DNA from: Plectosphaerella cucumerina
Lineage: Eukaryota; Ascomycota; Sordariomycetes; Glomerellales; Plectosphaerellaceae
Reading direction: 5' to 3'
Length of the DNA stretch: 64,000 nucleotides
Assembly: GCA_020746995.1 (NCBI GenBank)
Contig: JAGPXD010000004.1
Coordinates: 4,712,001 to 4,776,000, forward strand
The first letter of the stretch is position 1. Each line of letters starts with the position of its first letter. This document shows, piece by piece, positions 32,800 to 42,331 of the stretch. Both the position numbers and the translations under genes were made by a program. Under the pieces are notes generated by a model. The model ran no database searches. It was not told the DNA's origin and saw only the letters and a program-made list of their open reading frames with translations.

Positions 32800-33932
32800 A
32801 TGGCTTTCCGCAGGTTCATGCACAATGCTTTCACTTTCGACCCGATCGAGGGCTTCAATGATGTGCCTGGGCACCACAGAAGGCCTTCCGGCAGAGACGA
32901 CGACGATGGCTATGGAGAAAGATTCCAGCCTCAGGGGTCTCAGGCCCGGTCTGCACGGGGTCATGACGATGGTGGCCAACAACAGAATTGGTTCCAGGTA
33001 AGTACCTACCTTAGACAACGTCCATGAACTGGGCCAATACTAACCCCCAGCAGAGACATTTTGGTAACAACGACCAAAACGGCGGTCAATCTCGAGGACG
33101 CAATCAACGCCGGGAACGTCATGACCGTCATGGATTCCATGGATTCGATGATTTCTTTGGAGGCCACGGAGGAGGATTCGATGACTTCTTCGGAGGACAC
33201 GGAGGAGGATTCGATGACTTCTTTGGACGCCACGATCACAATGACCGCAGAGAACGCAACGGCGGCGGGCGCAATGGCGGTGGACTCTTCGGTGGGTTGT
33301 TTGGTAACCACGAACGCAATGATCGCCAAGGAGGCCACGGACGTCGTGAACGTCATGGACGTCATGGACGTCATGGACGCCACGGACATGATGATTTCTT
33401 TGGAGGCCATGGATTCGATGACTTCTTTGGAGGCCACGGAGGAGGATTCGATGACTTCTTTGGAGGCCATGGATTCGACGACTTCTTTGGGCGCCACGAT
33501 CGCCATGGACGCCATGGACGCCATGATCACAACGAGCGCGGCGGACGCAACGGCGGCGGAGGTGGACTCTTCAGTGGGTTGTTCGGCAACGGTGAACGCA
33601 ACGATCATCATGGAGGCCACGGACGTCATGGCCGTCATGGACGTCACGGACATGATGATGTCTTTGGAGGCCATGGAGGAGGATTCGATGACTTCTTTGG
33701 AGGCCACGGAGGAGAATTCGATGACTTCTTTGGAGGTCATGGAGGTCACAGAGGTCACCGAAGACACGGAAGACACGGAGGCCATGGATTCGATGACTTC
33801 TTTGGAGGTCATGGACATCACGGACACGGTCATCACGGTCATCATGGACATGATGATTTCTTTGGACACCACGGAGGCTGGGGAGGCGGTTGGGATGACG
33901 GATTTGGAGGCTGGGATGATGGCTGGTGGTAG
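32800..33932 (+). CDS. His/Gly/Asp/Phe repeat protein with twelve DDFFG-type units
   Basis: Exons 32800-32997 and 33051-33932 (intron 53 nt, GTAAGT, branch TACTAAC, CCCCAG) give 359 residues. Exon 1 encodes a non-repetitive head (MAFRRFMHNAFTFDPIEGFN) with an acidic DDDDGYGERF patch. Exon 2 is almost wholly repetitive: twelve copies of [FH]DDFFGGHG (one reads DDVFG), alternating with RHGRHGRHGRHG and GGLFGGLFG spacers, and ending in GGWDDGWW. The order spacer, LFGGLFG, ERND, RHGRHG, HDDFFG occurs twice, so a module of roughly 270 bp was itself duplicated. There is no signal peptide or membrane segment. Composition suggests a disordered, aggregation- or phase-separation-prone chain, or a metal-binding one; this is inference. 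No known family is recognised. Confidence 0.65.
33130..33870. repeat. Coding minisatellite of the DDFFG repeat protein
   Basis: Units built on TTCGATGACTTCTTTGGAGG with 24-33-bp spacing recur through exon 2, interleaved with GGACGTCATGGACGTCATGG-type blocks. Because unit lengths are multiples of three and stop-free in several frames, long open frames also appear in another forward frame (33061-33996) and on the opposite strand (33992-33006). Confidence 0.8.
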
Positions 33933-34029
33933 GATACAGAAGTTTGTCATGTTGGCGCACCTAAACGTCCTGTACCTTTGTACCATCATCAAGTAAATGA
34001 ACTATTGCATCTGTTTCAACCGCCCCAAC

Positions 34030-34335
34030 CTAGTTCCTCAAGCATCCGCAATCGCACACCTTTGAGTGGAACAAACATCCTGGCCTGTCCTCGACGGCCG
34101 AGACGACGGCGTTGGGGCAGCAATTCTGGCCGGGACCTTCTTTGATGCACTTGTCGCGGCACTTGTTGTTGCCCCAGAAGAGGGAGCAGCCGCCGCCGGA
34201 CCAGCTGTGAATCTTTTGGCAGGTGGCGCGGTCTTCGAGGAGGGTGTCGCGGGGGATCACTTCGACTGTGCCCGCATGGATGGGGTTGGCTGTCGCAGAG
34301 GCGACGAGAGCGAGGAGGAGGGTGGAGGGGTGCAT
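34030..34335 (-). CDS. Small secreted protein with ten cysteines, 101 aa (candidate effector)
   Basis: I start at the ATG at 34335, where a clean signal peptide begins (MHPSTLLLALVASATANP); the frame is open further upstream, but the 51 extra residues would hide the signal. A short propeptide ending near EDR precedes a mature region of about 64 residues with ten cysteines, including NCCPN and VCDCGC, consistent with five disulfides. A TATA-like AAGTATAAGA lies at 34411-34420, about 80 bp upstream, which supports the chosen start. Size, secretion and cysteine density match effectors or antimicrobial-type proteins, but no family is recognised and no function is claimed. The neighbour is the repeat protein, convergent at its 3' end. 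Confidence 0.7.
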   Translation of the reverse strand: MHPSTLLLALVASATANPIHAGTVEVIPRDTLLEDRATCQKIHSWSGGGCSLFWGNNKCRDKCIKEGPGQNCCPNAVVSAVEDRPGCLFHSKVCDCGCLRN

Positions 34336-34410
34336 GTTGAAGAGGAAGCTTGTAGTGGGTTTGGTTGTTTGCTTGGAGAGTGAATTACGAATCACGATTG
34401 AAGTCTTGCC

Positions 34411-34420
34411 TCTTATACTT
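34411..34420 (-). promoter_or_regulatory. TATA-like element of the ten-cysteine protein gene
   Basis: AAGTATAAGA on the minus strand, about 76-85 bp before the start codon at 34335. Confidence 0.5.
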
Positions 34421-34812
34421 TGATGTTGCCATACTTCCTCAGACAATGACTCTGTCGTTGGCAGAGTAAGCACGGAGCAACTCGACATCTCGGTGCAACG
34501 TCTTCACCTCGGCCATGCCCGAGTGGGAAGGTCAAGGTCTGCTCCCGCCGAGCCTGGACCGAGAGCTGAAGTCTGGCTGGCCAATATCGTGACAGATGTC
34601 CCTGAACTAATGTCGTCTATAAGTAGAAACCCCGGACGCCAAGGTCCGTTGGTCGGGAGCCTCCGGTGCTTGGCGCGGGGTTCACGGCGACTGGACGCCA
34701 CGGGGCACGGCATGGGTCAGTGGGGTCAGGCCTGATGTGTGATGACTGCGGAATTCGAGGGAACGGGCAGAGATGCGCCGGGCTGACAACATGGGGTTGA
34801 CTTCGGTGTCTG
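34421..34812. other. Intergenic, no gene seen
   Basis: Sequence between the promoter of the small secreted gene and the 3' end of the second HET gene. No coding or RNA signal found. Confidence 0.5.
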
Positions 34813-36810
34813 CTACTCAATTTCGACCCGGTGAAAGTCCCGCCCCTCGAGCGCCTCTCCAAACATGATGCCCCGAACATAGATGTCACCAATAACCGTG
34901 AACCGCCCATCGCTCGCCGGCCGGAGCAAGACCGGATAGTTGAAGCCGCTCAGGATGAACACGCGGTCTCCCTCTCGGACAGTGTGCGAGCCGAGGCAAA
35001 GCCGGTTCTTCCGGGTGACGAAGAACCGCCTCAGCAGGGACATCCAGGTCAGCGACTCGAGATAACGCTGCATATCTTTGAAGACAGCTTTAACTGCCGG
35101 GTCGCCTTTGTCGGGGCCCAGCACAGCGGCCAGTTGCTGAATGTCTGCCCAGTCAGGGAGATAGGGGGAGTTCGTGGCCTGCTTGAGCTTCTCCATGAGG
35201 GCCTCGGTCGGTTCAGTCCGGCATTCGTCCTTGGAGATGTGGGAAGCTATGAGGAAGCAGGCCAGGGCCCGGAAGGAGGGCCCAAACTTGTCCGATCTTG
35301 GCGGTCGGTTGCTGTTTCCGGGGAGGTTGGCGATCAACACCCGCCAGAATACCTCGATATGATCCTCGCCAGAACCAGGCACGAGCCGCTCGAGAAGAAG
35401 CTCCAAGGACCGTAGAATCCCGCCGCCGTAGACAGTCTCGTCGTAAGAAGCCCCCACGGCTTCGACAACGTCCTCCTCGAAACCAGAGAGCGCAAGAAGC
35501 AGAGGGCTGTCTGTGTTCAGCTTCTCAACCTTCCTTCCTCCCGCGTCGCCCGCGCAGTAGCCAGCCCCCAAGCCTCCCCCTCCCCTATTCCGCCATGACC
35601 GCGGCATGAGGTCCGCGTGGTATTCTGGAACCCACGATGGAAGACCCTTGGTCACCCGGAAGGACGGGTCACCAAGGGCAGCGATGCAGGCCAGGGGCCC
35701 CAGAGACGAGGCGAAGTCGCGGTAGACGTCGACCACAGACTTGGAGTAGTCGACGACCGTGCCCCGGGTGTCCTTGAGCAGCCCCAGCAAGCCATACACT
35801 TTGTCCCTGGGGTCGGAGCAGTCGGCACCGCGGTGCGTTTCGATGTATCCCAGAGGCTGGCCCCGCAACACGCGATCCCGGTTGTGCAGCAAGTGTTCGA
35901 GGGTGGCGGCCAGAACGACGGTGAACTCTGAGGCTACGCCGCGGCCATGGACGTTTCCCAGGACGGGGTGATATTGCAGCCTCAGGTTGTGGGACATTGC
36001 GTCGATGAGACGGCCCAGGCACTGCAGTGGCGTCTGTAGACTGCCACACCACACCGAGCCGGCGCGGGGTAGAATGCTCTCCTGCAGGGTCCAGATGCGA
36101 TAAAGCCATGACCGGCGAAGGAAACGGCCGCAGGAAATGAAGACGTCAGGCGGCAGGGATGCAGTCCCGAGAATGGCGTAGAGGCTATACCAATCGCTGC
36201 GGGTCAAGCGAGGTCCCTTGATGCGGGCCATGTATTCATCGAGGCCGAGCTCGATGCGGGCCATGACGGAAAAAGCGGCGGTGGCGTCAGGATCTTCGAC
36301 ACCGAACCAGACGATGACAGCCTCGCAGTTGAGGTAGACATCTCTCATGATGGAAACCTGGGCGGCTCTCTCGGCCATGTCTTCCTGATTGATGCATATG
36401 GCATCGATCCAAACGAGATGGACATCGGAGGGGTTGCGCCGAGCCAGCTCCTGGAGGAAGTCGTGGAGGTTCTTGGTGACGAATAGGTGGCCTGACGCGT
36501 CGCCGGGGCCGGAGACGTGGATGCGAAAGGTTTCTGTCCAGATGTTGGGTTCGGAGGGGTCTTTGAAGGGGCCGCCCCAGGTGTACGAGAGGCAATGGTA
36601 TGGGACGGGCAGGTCGGGTGATGGGTCGATGTCGATTTCGCGCAATTGGCACGATATCTCGCCATCCTCGTCGCCCAGGGCTGCCTCGACCACTCTGATG
36701 CAGGATGGCCCAGAGAGACCTTGGTAGTGGTAGAGGGTGTTTGAGGGGTGTTTGTTGCCCGTGTTGGGAACCGCCCCGGAGGAGTTGTCGATGGTGGTGA
36801 GGAGGGTCAT
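34813..36810 (-). CDS. HET domain protein, second copy
   Basis: Single-exon gene; the ATG at 36810 (MTLLTTIDNSSGA) gives 665 residues, and 47 more in-frame codons upstream look like leader. The HET domain begins near residue 71 with PYHCLSYTWGGPF and includes NLHDFLQELARRN, HLVWIDAICINQEDMAERA and MRDVYLNCEAVIVWFG. It continues with RRSWLYRIWTLQESILPRAG and DPRDKVYGLLGLLKDTRG, the usual middle of the large Pezizomycotina HET class, and closes with a beta-rich region around REGDRVFILSGFNYPVLLRP. This differs in layout from the HET protein at the window start, so the two are not a recent tandem copy. Predicted role: allorecognition and cell death at hyphal fusion, by family knowledge. Confidence 0.9.
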   Translation of the reverse strand: MTLLTTIDNSSGAVPNTGNKHPSNTLYHYQGLSGPSCIRVVEAALGDEDGEISCQLREIDIDPSPDLPVPYHCLSYTWGGPFKDPSEPNIWTETFRIHVSGPGDASGHLFVTKNLHDFLQELARRNPSDVHLVWIDAICINQEDMAERAAQVSIMRDVYLNCEAVIVWFGVEDPDATAAFSVMARIELGLDEYMARIKGPRLTRSDWYSLYAILGTASLPPDVFISCGRFLRRSWLYRIWTLQESILPRAGSVWCGSLQTPLQCLGRLIDAMSHNLRLQYHPVLGNVHGRGVASEFTVVLAATLEHLLHNRDRVLRGQPLGYIETHRGADCSDPRDKVYGLLGLLKDTRGTVVDYSKSVVDVYRDFASSLGPLACIAALGDPSFRVTKGLPSWVPEYHADLMPRSWRNRGGGGLGAGYCAGDAGGRKVEKLNTDSPLLLALSGFEEDVVEAVGASYDETVYGGGILRSLELLLERLVPGSGEDHIEVFWRVLIANLPGNSNRPPRSDKFGPSFRALACFLIASHISKDECRTEPTEALMEKLKQATNSPYLPDWADIQQLAAVLGPDKGDPAVKAVFKDMQRYLESLTWMSLLRRFFVTRKNRLCLGSHTVREGDRVFILSGFNYPVLLRPASDGRFTVIGDIYVRGIMFGEALEGRDFHRVEIE

Positions 36811-38032
36811 CTTTGGAGGTGATTCTCCTGGATACCAATGCTGGTTGATGGTACATTTGCGCGTTGATAAATGGCCGCGTCGATGCTGGTGGCGGTCATG
36901 CACTCTCCATGCAAGGTGTAGGCAGCAACGCAGGCAGGTCGCATAAGGCAAACTGTGGCTGACCCAAACCGGCGAAAAGGGCGTGCATTGCTCTCAGCGT
37001 GATGGTGTTGCTGGTGATAGGCTGGCTGTTTTGGCATGCAGCATCTGGGTGCTGGTTCTCAGGCTGAAGATGATTGCATCTTGCAGCTGTGATCAAATCC
37101 TTCCAGGTTGATCAATAGACATGATGTCAAGCACAGCCTCTTCTCAAGGCAGACTTCGAAGTGGTCGCAGCCGTTGATGCATATAGCAACAGTCTGCCAT
37201 GCAGGTCGATGAGCCAATTCTCCGCATTATGATGGATGCATCTGGCGAGGTCAGTCAGCTATTCCGCAACGCCGCTGTCGCACAATGCCACCTACCGCGA
37301 GCTCCTGGTGTCGTAGATGACGGGAGGTCGAATTGAGGTTGTCACGGCACAAGTCGCGCCAGCGCATAAAACCGGGTCTTGTGCATGATGCGGGGTCGCA
37401 TACCCCTCTTTCCTCCGTCGTCCTGCCTGGCAACACGCACCTCCCAAAAGCTCCCATCCAGTCAGAAGAGACGTCAACAAATCACAAAAAATCAGACATC
37501 ACCCTCAGAACCTGTCAATATCGCCCAGCCTCGTGCGAGACGTGCGGTGGCACGCATCAGGAGTTTGCCTCCTCTTCTAGCACGCACCCCTGAAGAGACC
37601 CCCAATTTCGAAGGCGGGGCGACAGACGGTGAGCACGGGCCATGTAGCGGTGAGCGGTAGCTATACTCTGTCGTGCCCTAAAAATGCTGCCTGCTTCAGG
37701 TACCGCGACCTCTGGACGGTTCGCGCTAACCCCCGGGCGCTTTCCCCCTGGCCCATCGGCCTATCGCGCCGCCAGCTTCAGTTGACGTGCCCCGCCCACA
37801 AAGTTGCTGACCCCCTGGACCGCCTGGCGCCTCCTCTACGAGTGCAAGTCCAACCAAACCACGAGACGACCGTGACCGCTCAGAAAACCACCGCCCGCCT
37901 TCTCCTCCACCTCCCGTCCCGACAGCCCATCCTAACCTCGCTCCCGCTCCGCTCCGCCTCGCCTTGCCTCTTCCTGCGCGCCGCGCCTGATTCTGCCGTT
38001 GTCCGTCGTCCGTCCGATCTCCAACCGTTACG
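36811..38032. other. Intergenic, divergent promoters of HET gene and alpha-tubulin
   Basis: 1.2 kb without a credible gene. The right end (37800-38032) is strongly pyrimidine-rich (CTCC/CGCTCC tracts) and leads directly to the tubulin start, as is common for strongly expressed fungal genes. Confidence 0.55.
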
Positions 38033-39632
38033 ATGAAGGGCGAGGTATGTCCAAGCTGGCGAATCGAGCTCCTTGAGCTTCAGGACCAGCTCCGGCCGCA
38101 TCACCATCGCTGACCACCACCACCTCAGATCCTCCACCTCCACCTCGGCCAGGCCGGTACCCAGCTGGGTAACTCGGCCTGGGAGCTGTAAGTCAACCAC
38201 ACCCTAACCATCACCACCATCACCCGCTAACTTCTCCCCTCCAGCTACCTCCTCGAGCACGGCCTTGGCCTCGACGGCCGCCCCAGCGAGGCCGGCAAGG
38301 ACATTGGCGACCCCGGCTCGTTCGAGACCTTCTTCACCGAGACCAGCACCGGCAAATACGTCCCTCGCTCCCTGTTCGTCGATCTCGACCCCTCGCCCAT
38401 TGACGAGATCCGTACCGGAGAGTACCGCCAGCTGTTCCACCCCGAGCTCCTCGTCAGCGGCAAGGAGGATGCCGCCAACAACTACGCCCGTGGTCACTAC
38501 ACCATCGGCAAGGAGATGGTCGACACCGTCATCGACCGCATCCGCCGCGTTGCCGGTCAGTCTTGCCTGCCGTCTCCCTCTCAGGTCGCAGCTAACACCC
38601 CCCAGACAGCTGCCACTCGCTCCAGGGCTTCCTGATCTTCCACTCGTTCGGCGGTGGCACCGGCTCCGGATTCGGTGCTCTGCTCCTCGAGCGCCTGTCG
38701 ACCGAGTACGGCAAGAAGTCCAAGCTTGAGTTCGCCGTGTACCCCGCGCCCCGCGTGTCGACCGCCGTCGTCGAGCCCTACAACGCCGTCCTGTCCACCC
38801 ACAGCACCATCGAGAACTCGGACTGCACCTTCCTCGTTGACAACGAGGCCGTCTACGACATCTGCCGTCGCAACCTTGACATCCCGCGTCCCTCGTACGA
38901 CCACCTCAACCGCCTCATCGCCCAGGTCGTCAGCTCCATCACCTCGTCGCTGCGCTTCGACGGCGCCCTCAACGTCGACCTCAACGAGTTCCAGACCAAC
39001 CTGGTCCCCTACCCGCGCATCCACTACCCCCTCATCTCCTACGCTCCCGTCATCTCGGCCAACAAGAGCCAGCACGAGAGCTTCAAGGTCCAGGACCTGA
39101 CCTTCCAGTGTAAGCACCCTCTGCCCGCTTCCCACCACCTCAGCTAACGTCCCCAGGCTTCGAGCCCAACAACCAGATGGTCGTCTGCGACCCCCGCAAC
39201 GGCAAGTACATGGCCGTCGCCCTGCTCTACCGCGGCGACGTCGTCCCCCGCGACAGCAACGCCGCCATCGCCGCCCTCAAGGCAAAGTCGTCCTTCAACC
39301 TCGTCGAGTGGTGCCCCACCGGCTTCAAGGTCGGCATCAACTACCAGAAGCCCGTCGCCGTCCCCGCCGCCCCCGGCGACGGCGGTCTCGCCACCGTCGA
39401 CCGCTCCGTCTCCATGCTGTCCAACACCACCGCCATCGCCGAGGCCTGGTCGCGCCTGGACCACAAGTTCGACCTCATGTACAGCAAGCGCGCCTTCGTG
39501 CACTGGTACGTCGGCGAGGGCATGGAGGAGGGCGAATTCAGCGAGGCCCGCGAGGACCTGGCCGCCCTCGAGAAGGACTACGAGGAGGTCGCCGCCGACT
39601 CGTTCGAGGCCGAGGAGGACGTCGAGTACTGA
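38033..39632 (+). CDS. Alpha-tubulin
   Basis: Five exons (38033-38044, 38129-38187, 38245-38555, 38606-39109, 39157-39632) give 453 residues. The first exon encodes only MKGE, and a second intron interrupts codon 24, early introns being typical of fungal tubulins. Landmarks: LHLGQAGTQLGNSAWELYLL at the N-terminus, the GTP-binding signature FHSFGGGTGSGFGALLLERL, and CDPRNGKYMAVALLYRGDV; the acidic tail ends EEDVEY with the terminal tyrosine of alpha-tubulins. The MKGEILHLHLGQAGTQLG start is the form seen in one of the two alpha-tubulin types of filamentous ascomycetes. It pairs with beta-tubulin to build microtubules. The gene ends about 175 bp from the stop of the convergent Nop12-like gene. 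Confidence 0.97.
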
Positions 39633-39807
39633 TACCCGGTGTTGAGGAGGTTGGCAAGAGATGATGGGTCCTGTTTGGCTTGGCTACGTAGATTTGTCGC
39701 AAACAGGCTAGCAATGACAATTACCGAGCGCGCGAAGCTATGCCCTTTGTTTTAATTTTATGCCCCAACAAACACCAGGTATCAAATGACTACAGTCTAT
39801 GCCTTTT

Positions 39808-41670
39808 CTACGCCTTGTCCTTCTTCAGCTTCCGCCACTCCTGCGCCCGCTTGACCCCCCGGCCGCCCGGCTTCTCGATGCCGCCCTTCTTGACCGCCCG
39901 CCTCTTCTTGCCGCCGACGCGCACGTCGTTGGGCACGCCGTCGCCTGCCTTGGCCCGGCGTCCCTCGAAGATGAACTGCTCCGGCGTCTTGAGGACGACG
40001 CCCGACCCGTTGCCGTGCGCCGCCTTCTTGTCGCCCCGGGGGCCGCGCCTCTCGGGCTTGCCTGATGCCCGGCGCGCCTCGCGGATGCCTCCGGAGCGGC
40101 CGAGCAGCTTGCCGGCGCGACCGGCCAGGGACTGTTGCTCGGGCGTGGCCTTGTGCTTGTACTTTGTGCTCTTCTTGTCGCCGGGGGCCGTGACGCCGGC
40201 GGCGAGGGCGGCGGCCTTGGCCTTGCGCTCCTGGGCCAGGGCGGTCTTGTGGGGAGCCTTGGCGCGGGTGACGCGGAGGATGCGCGGAAGCATGGGGGGG
40301 TACTTCTTGCCGTCGAGGAGGAGGGCCGCCTCGACCGAGTTTTCGTCCTGGACAAGTTAGCGGGGGTGGAAGTAGAGGGGATGAAAGACTCACGTAGAAC
40401 TGAACATAGGCGAAGCCCTTGCCAACGCGCGTCTTGGGGTCACGCACGACGCGGACATTCTCGACCTTGCCGGCGTTCTTGGTAAAAGTGCGCCACAGAC
40501 CCTCCTCGGTGTCCGAGGGGATCTTTGTGCGCTTGCGCGTGGTAGTCTCGCCAGCGGCGTTGGTGTTGACGACCGTCTCGTCATCTACAAACCCGAGGTT
40601 GCCGACGAAGACGCAGCGGCGGTGGTCGGTGGCGCTGGGGTGGGCAACACTGTCGACGCGCAGGTGGCGGTCGAGGATGATGGTGCCGTTGAGCGCAGCG
40701 CAGGCAGCCCGCGCGGCGGCGGCGGATGAGTAGACGACGTAGGCGTTTGCCGACTTTGTCGTCGACTCCATGGTCGCGGCGGTGATGTAGGCGGCGCGCT
40801 TGGGAAGGGCGGCCGTGGAGAAGGCGAGGGAGCGGAAGCGGATGGTCTCGACCTTGTCGCCCTCGGGGAGGGCGGAGGCGAGGTGGGCGAGGAGTTCCTT
40901 CTTGGCGGCCTTGTCGGTGCTGGCGGAGATGGCGACGTTGGAGAGGAAGACGGTGCGGTTGGCCTTTTCGACCTCGTCGTTCTTGGCGGCGGCTGTGGTT
41001 GGCTTTTTGGAGAGGGACTCGTGGACGGGGACGGCTGAGGAGTCGGACTCGTCGCCGCTCTCGCCCTCGGAGGAGGATGTGTCGGCGGCTGAGGCCTCCT
41101 CGGCGACGTCCTCGCCCTCTTCTTCGTCGCCCTCCTCGGACAATGTGTCCTCCTCGGCGTCCTCGTCCGCTTCCTCGTCGTCCTCTTCCTCATCCTCCTC
41201 TTCAGCCTCGGCCTCGGCCTCCTCCTGGCGCTTCTTCTTCAGCTGTTGCTCCTCGCGCTCCTCCTCATCGGCGAGCTTGTTGAGATACTTGCTCTCGAGA
41301 TCGTCGACGTCGTTGCGCTTGCGCTTGCGGTCCTTGTTCTTTTTGGCGGGGGCGAGCAGCTTCTCGATCTCGGCTTCGGCGTCAACCTCAGAGTCCTCCG
41401 CATCTTCCATATCCTCGTCTTCGGTTTCATTCTTCGTCCGTGGCGGCGGGAGCCCTGAGTACTTGGACTTTGGATGGGGCTTGATCGGACCGGACTAAAA
41501 CAGAGTCAGCGAAAGCTTCCACGGCGCATAAGGGCAACATACGCTGGAGGAGAAGAGAGCATCGAGGGTGGGGTCTATCGCCTTGGACGAGGCGCCCAGC
41601 TTGAAGGTTCTGGTCGGTGTCAGCAGAGTACACAAGCGAAGTCGCAAGGCATCAATTACCCCTTGGCCAT
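39808..41670 (-). CDS. NOP12: Nop12-like nucleolar RNA-binding protein
   Basis: Four exons (41670-41660, 41609-41543, 41494-40394, 40347-39808) give 572 residues. The first exon encodes only MAK plus part of a glycine codon. Residues 40-180 are charged, with Lys/Arg-rich patches (KKNKDRKRKRND) and long Glu/Asp runs, typical of nucleolar proteins. Two RRM domains follow: the first around TVFLSNVAISAS...AYVVYSSAAAARAACAAL, the second around CVFVGNLGF...GKGFAYVQFYDENSVEAALL. An intron splits the second RRM exactly after QFY. The basic C-terminus contains KATPEQQSLAGRAGKLLGR and a KKRRAVKKGG patch. In yeast Nop12 helps 25S rRNA processing and 60S assembly. The gene starts opposite the Sds3-like gene and lies near Rpf2, another 60S factor. 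Confidence 0.9.
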
Positions 41671-42331
41671 GGTTCAATCGGTGCCGCTGGCAGGTTCTCC
41701 CGGGGAAGTATCGTCGAGATGAATCTGCAAGGTGAAGCGTGCCGTCGTCGTCGAGGTGAACAAATCCAGTGCAATTGTTGCACCGCATCGCCGAACTTTT
41801 TAGTGGGTCCTTCCCCTAACGGTACTCCTCGCCTGCCATTGGCTGCATCCGCGACATCGACCACCCCGGCGTGAAGATAAACTCCAACCCCCACTTCCCT
41901 CTCTGACCGCCCAGTTCGTCCAATCCCCGGCTTTTGTTCTGCCGACCAGGTGCTGCACAACAAGACCGGCAGCCCAGAGCGAGAAGAGCAAGAGCAGGGC
42001 GAACTGGAGAGGAGCGGCACGGCACAGCACAGATGATCGCATCCGCTTCCGCAGCAGCGCCGCCCTTCCTTCTCCCGTCACCAATCCCACCACCACGCAA
42101 CCGCGCAGGGCACCGCACAACCGCGAGGCACCACAGCACTACGGCTTGAAGCCCCTCTTCAAAACTTTCTTCTTTTCCAATCGCCAGCTGCTCTTCATCA
42201 CCGACAACTTCCCCCCACAGCAGCAGCGCGAAACTCCTCCCCGACCCTGCCCTCTTTGCCCTCCGGCCTCCCCTCCCACCCACCACGCCTCGCCTCGCTC
42301 GACCTCCCCCCGCCATCGACCCCCCAACGCA
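41671..42331. promoter_or_regulatory. Divergent promoter, Nop12-like and Sds3-like genes
   Basis: 661 bp between two start codons that face away from each other. The right half is C-rich (CCACCACGCAACC..., CTCCCCGACCCTGCCC) and open in the Sds3 frame, but it reads as leader. An ATTGGCT (inverted CCAAT) lies near 41839. Confidence 0.45.

Noticed and set aside
33006..33992. 328-codon antisense frame over the repeat protein
   Set aside because: Same reason as the forward alternative frame: a reverse image of the repeats, with Val/Ser/Met monotony and no domain.
33061..33996. 311-codon frame overlapping the repeat protein
   Set aside because: Its length follows from stop-free repeat units. It has no separate head or splice evidence, and its composition is a frame-shifted image of the DDFFG units.
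40800..41498. 232-codon rightward Ser-rich frame
   Set aside because: Antisense shadow of the Glu/Asp runs in the Nop12-like protein.
42146..42331. N-terminal extension of the Sds3-like protein
   Set aside because: The frame is open but has no ATG before 42332 and reads as Pro/His/Ser leader.
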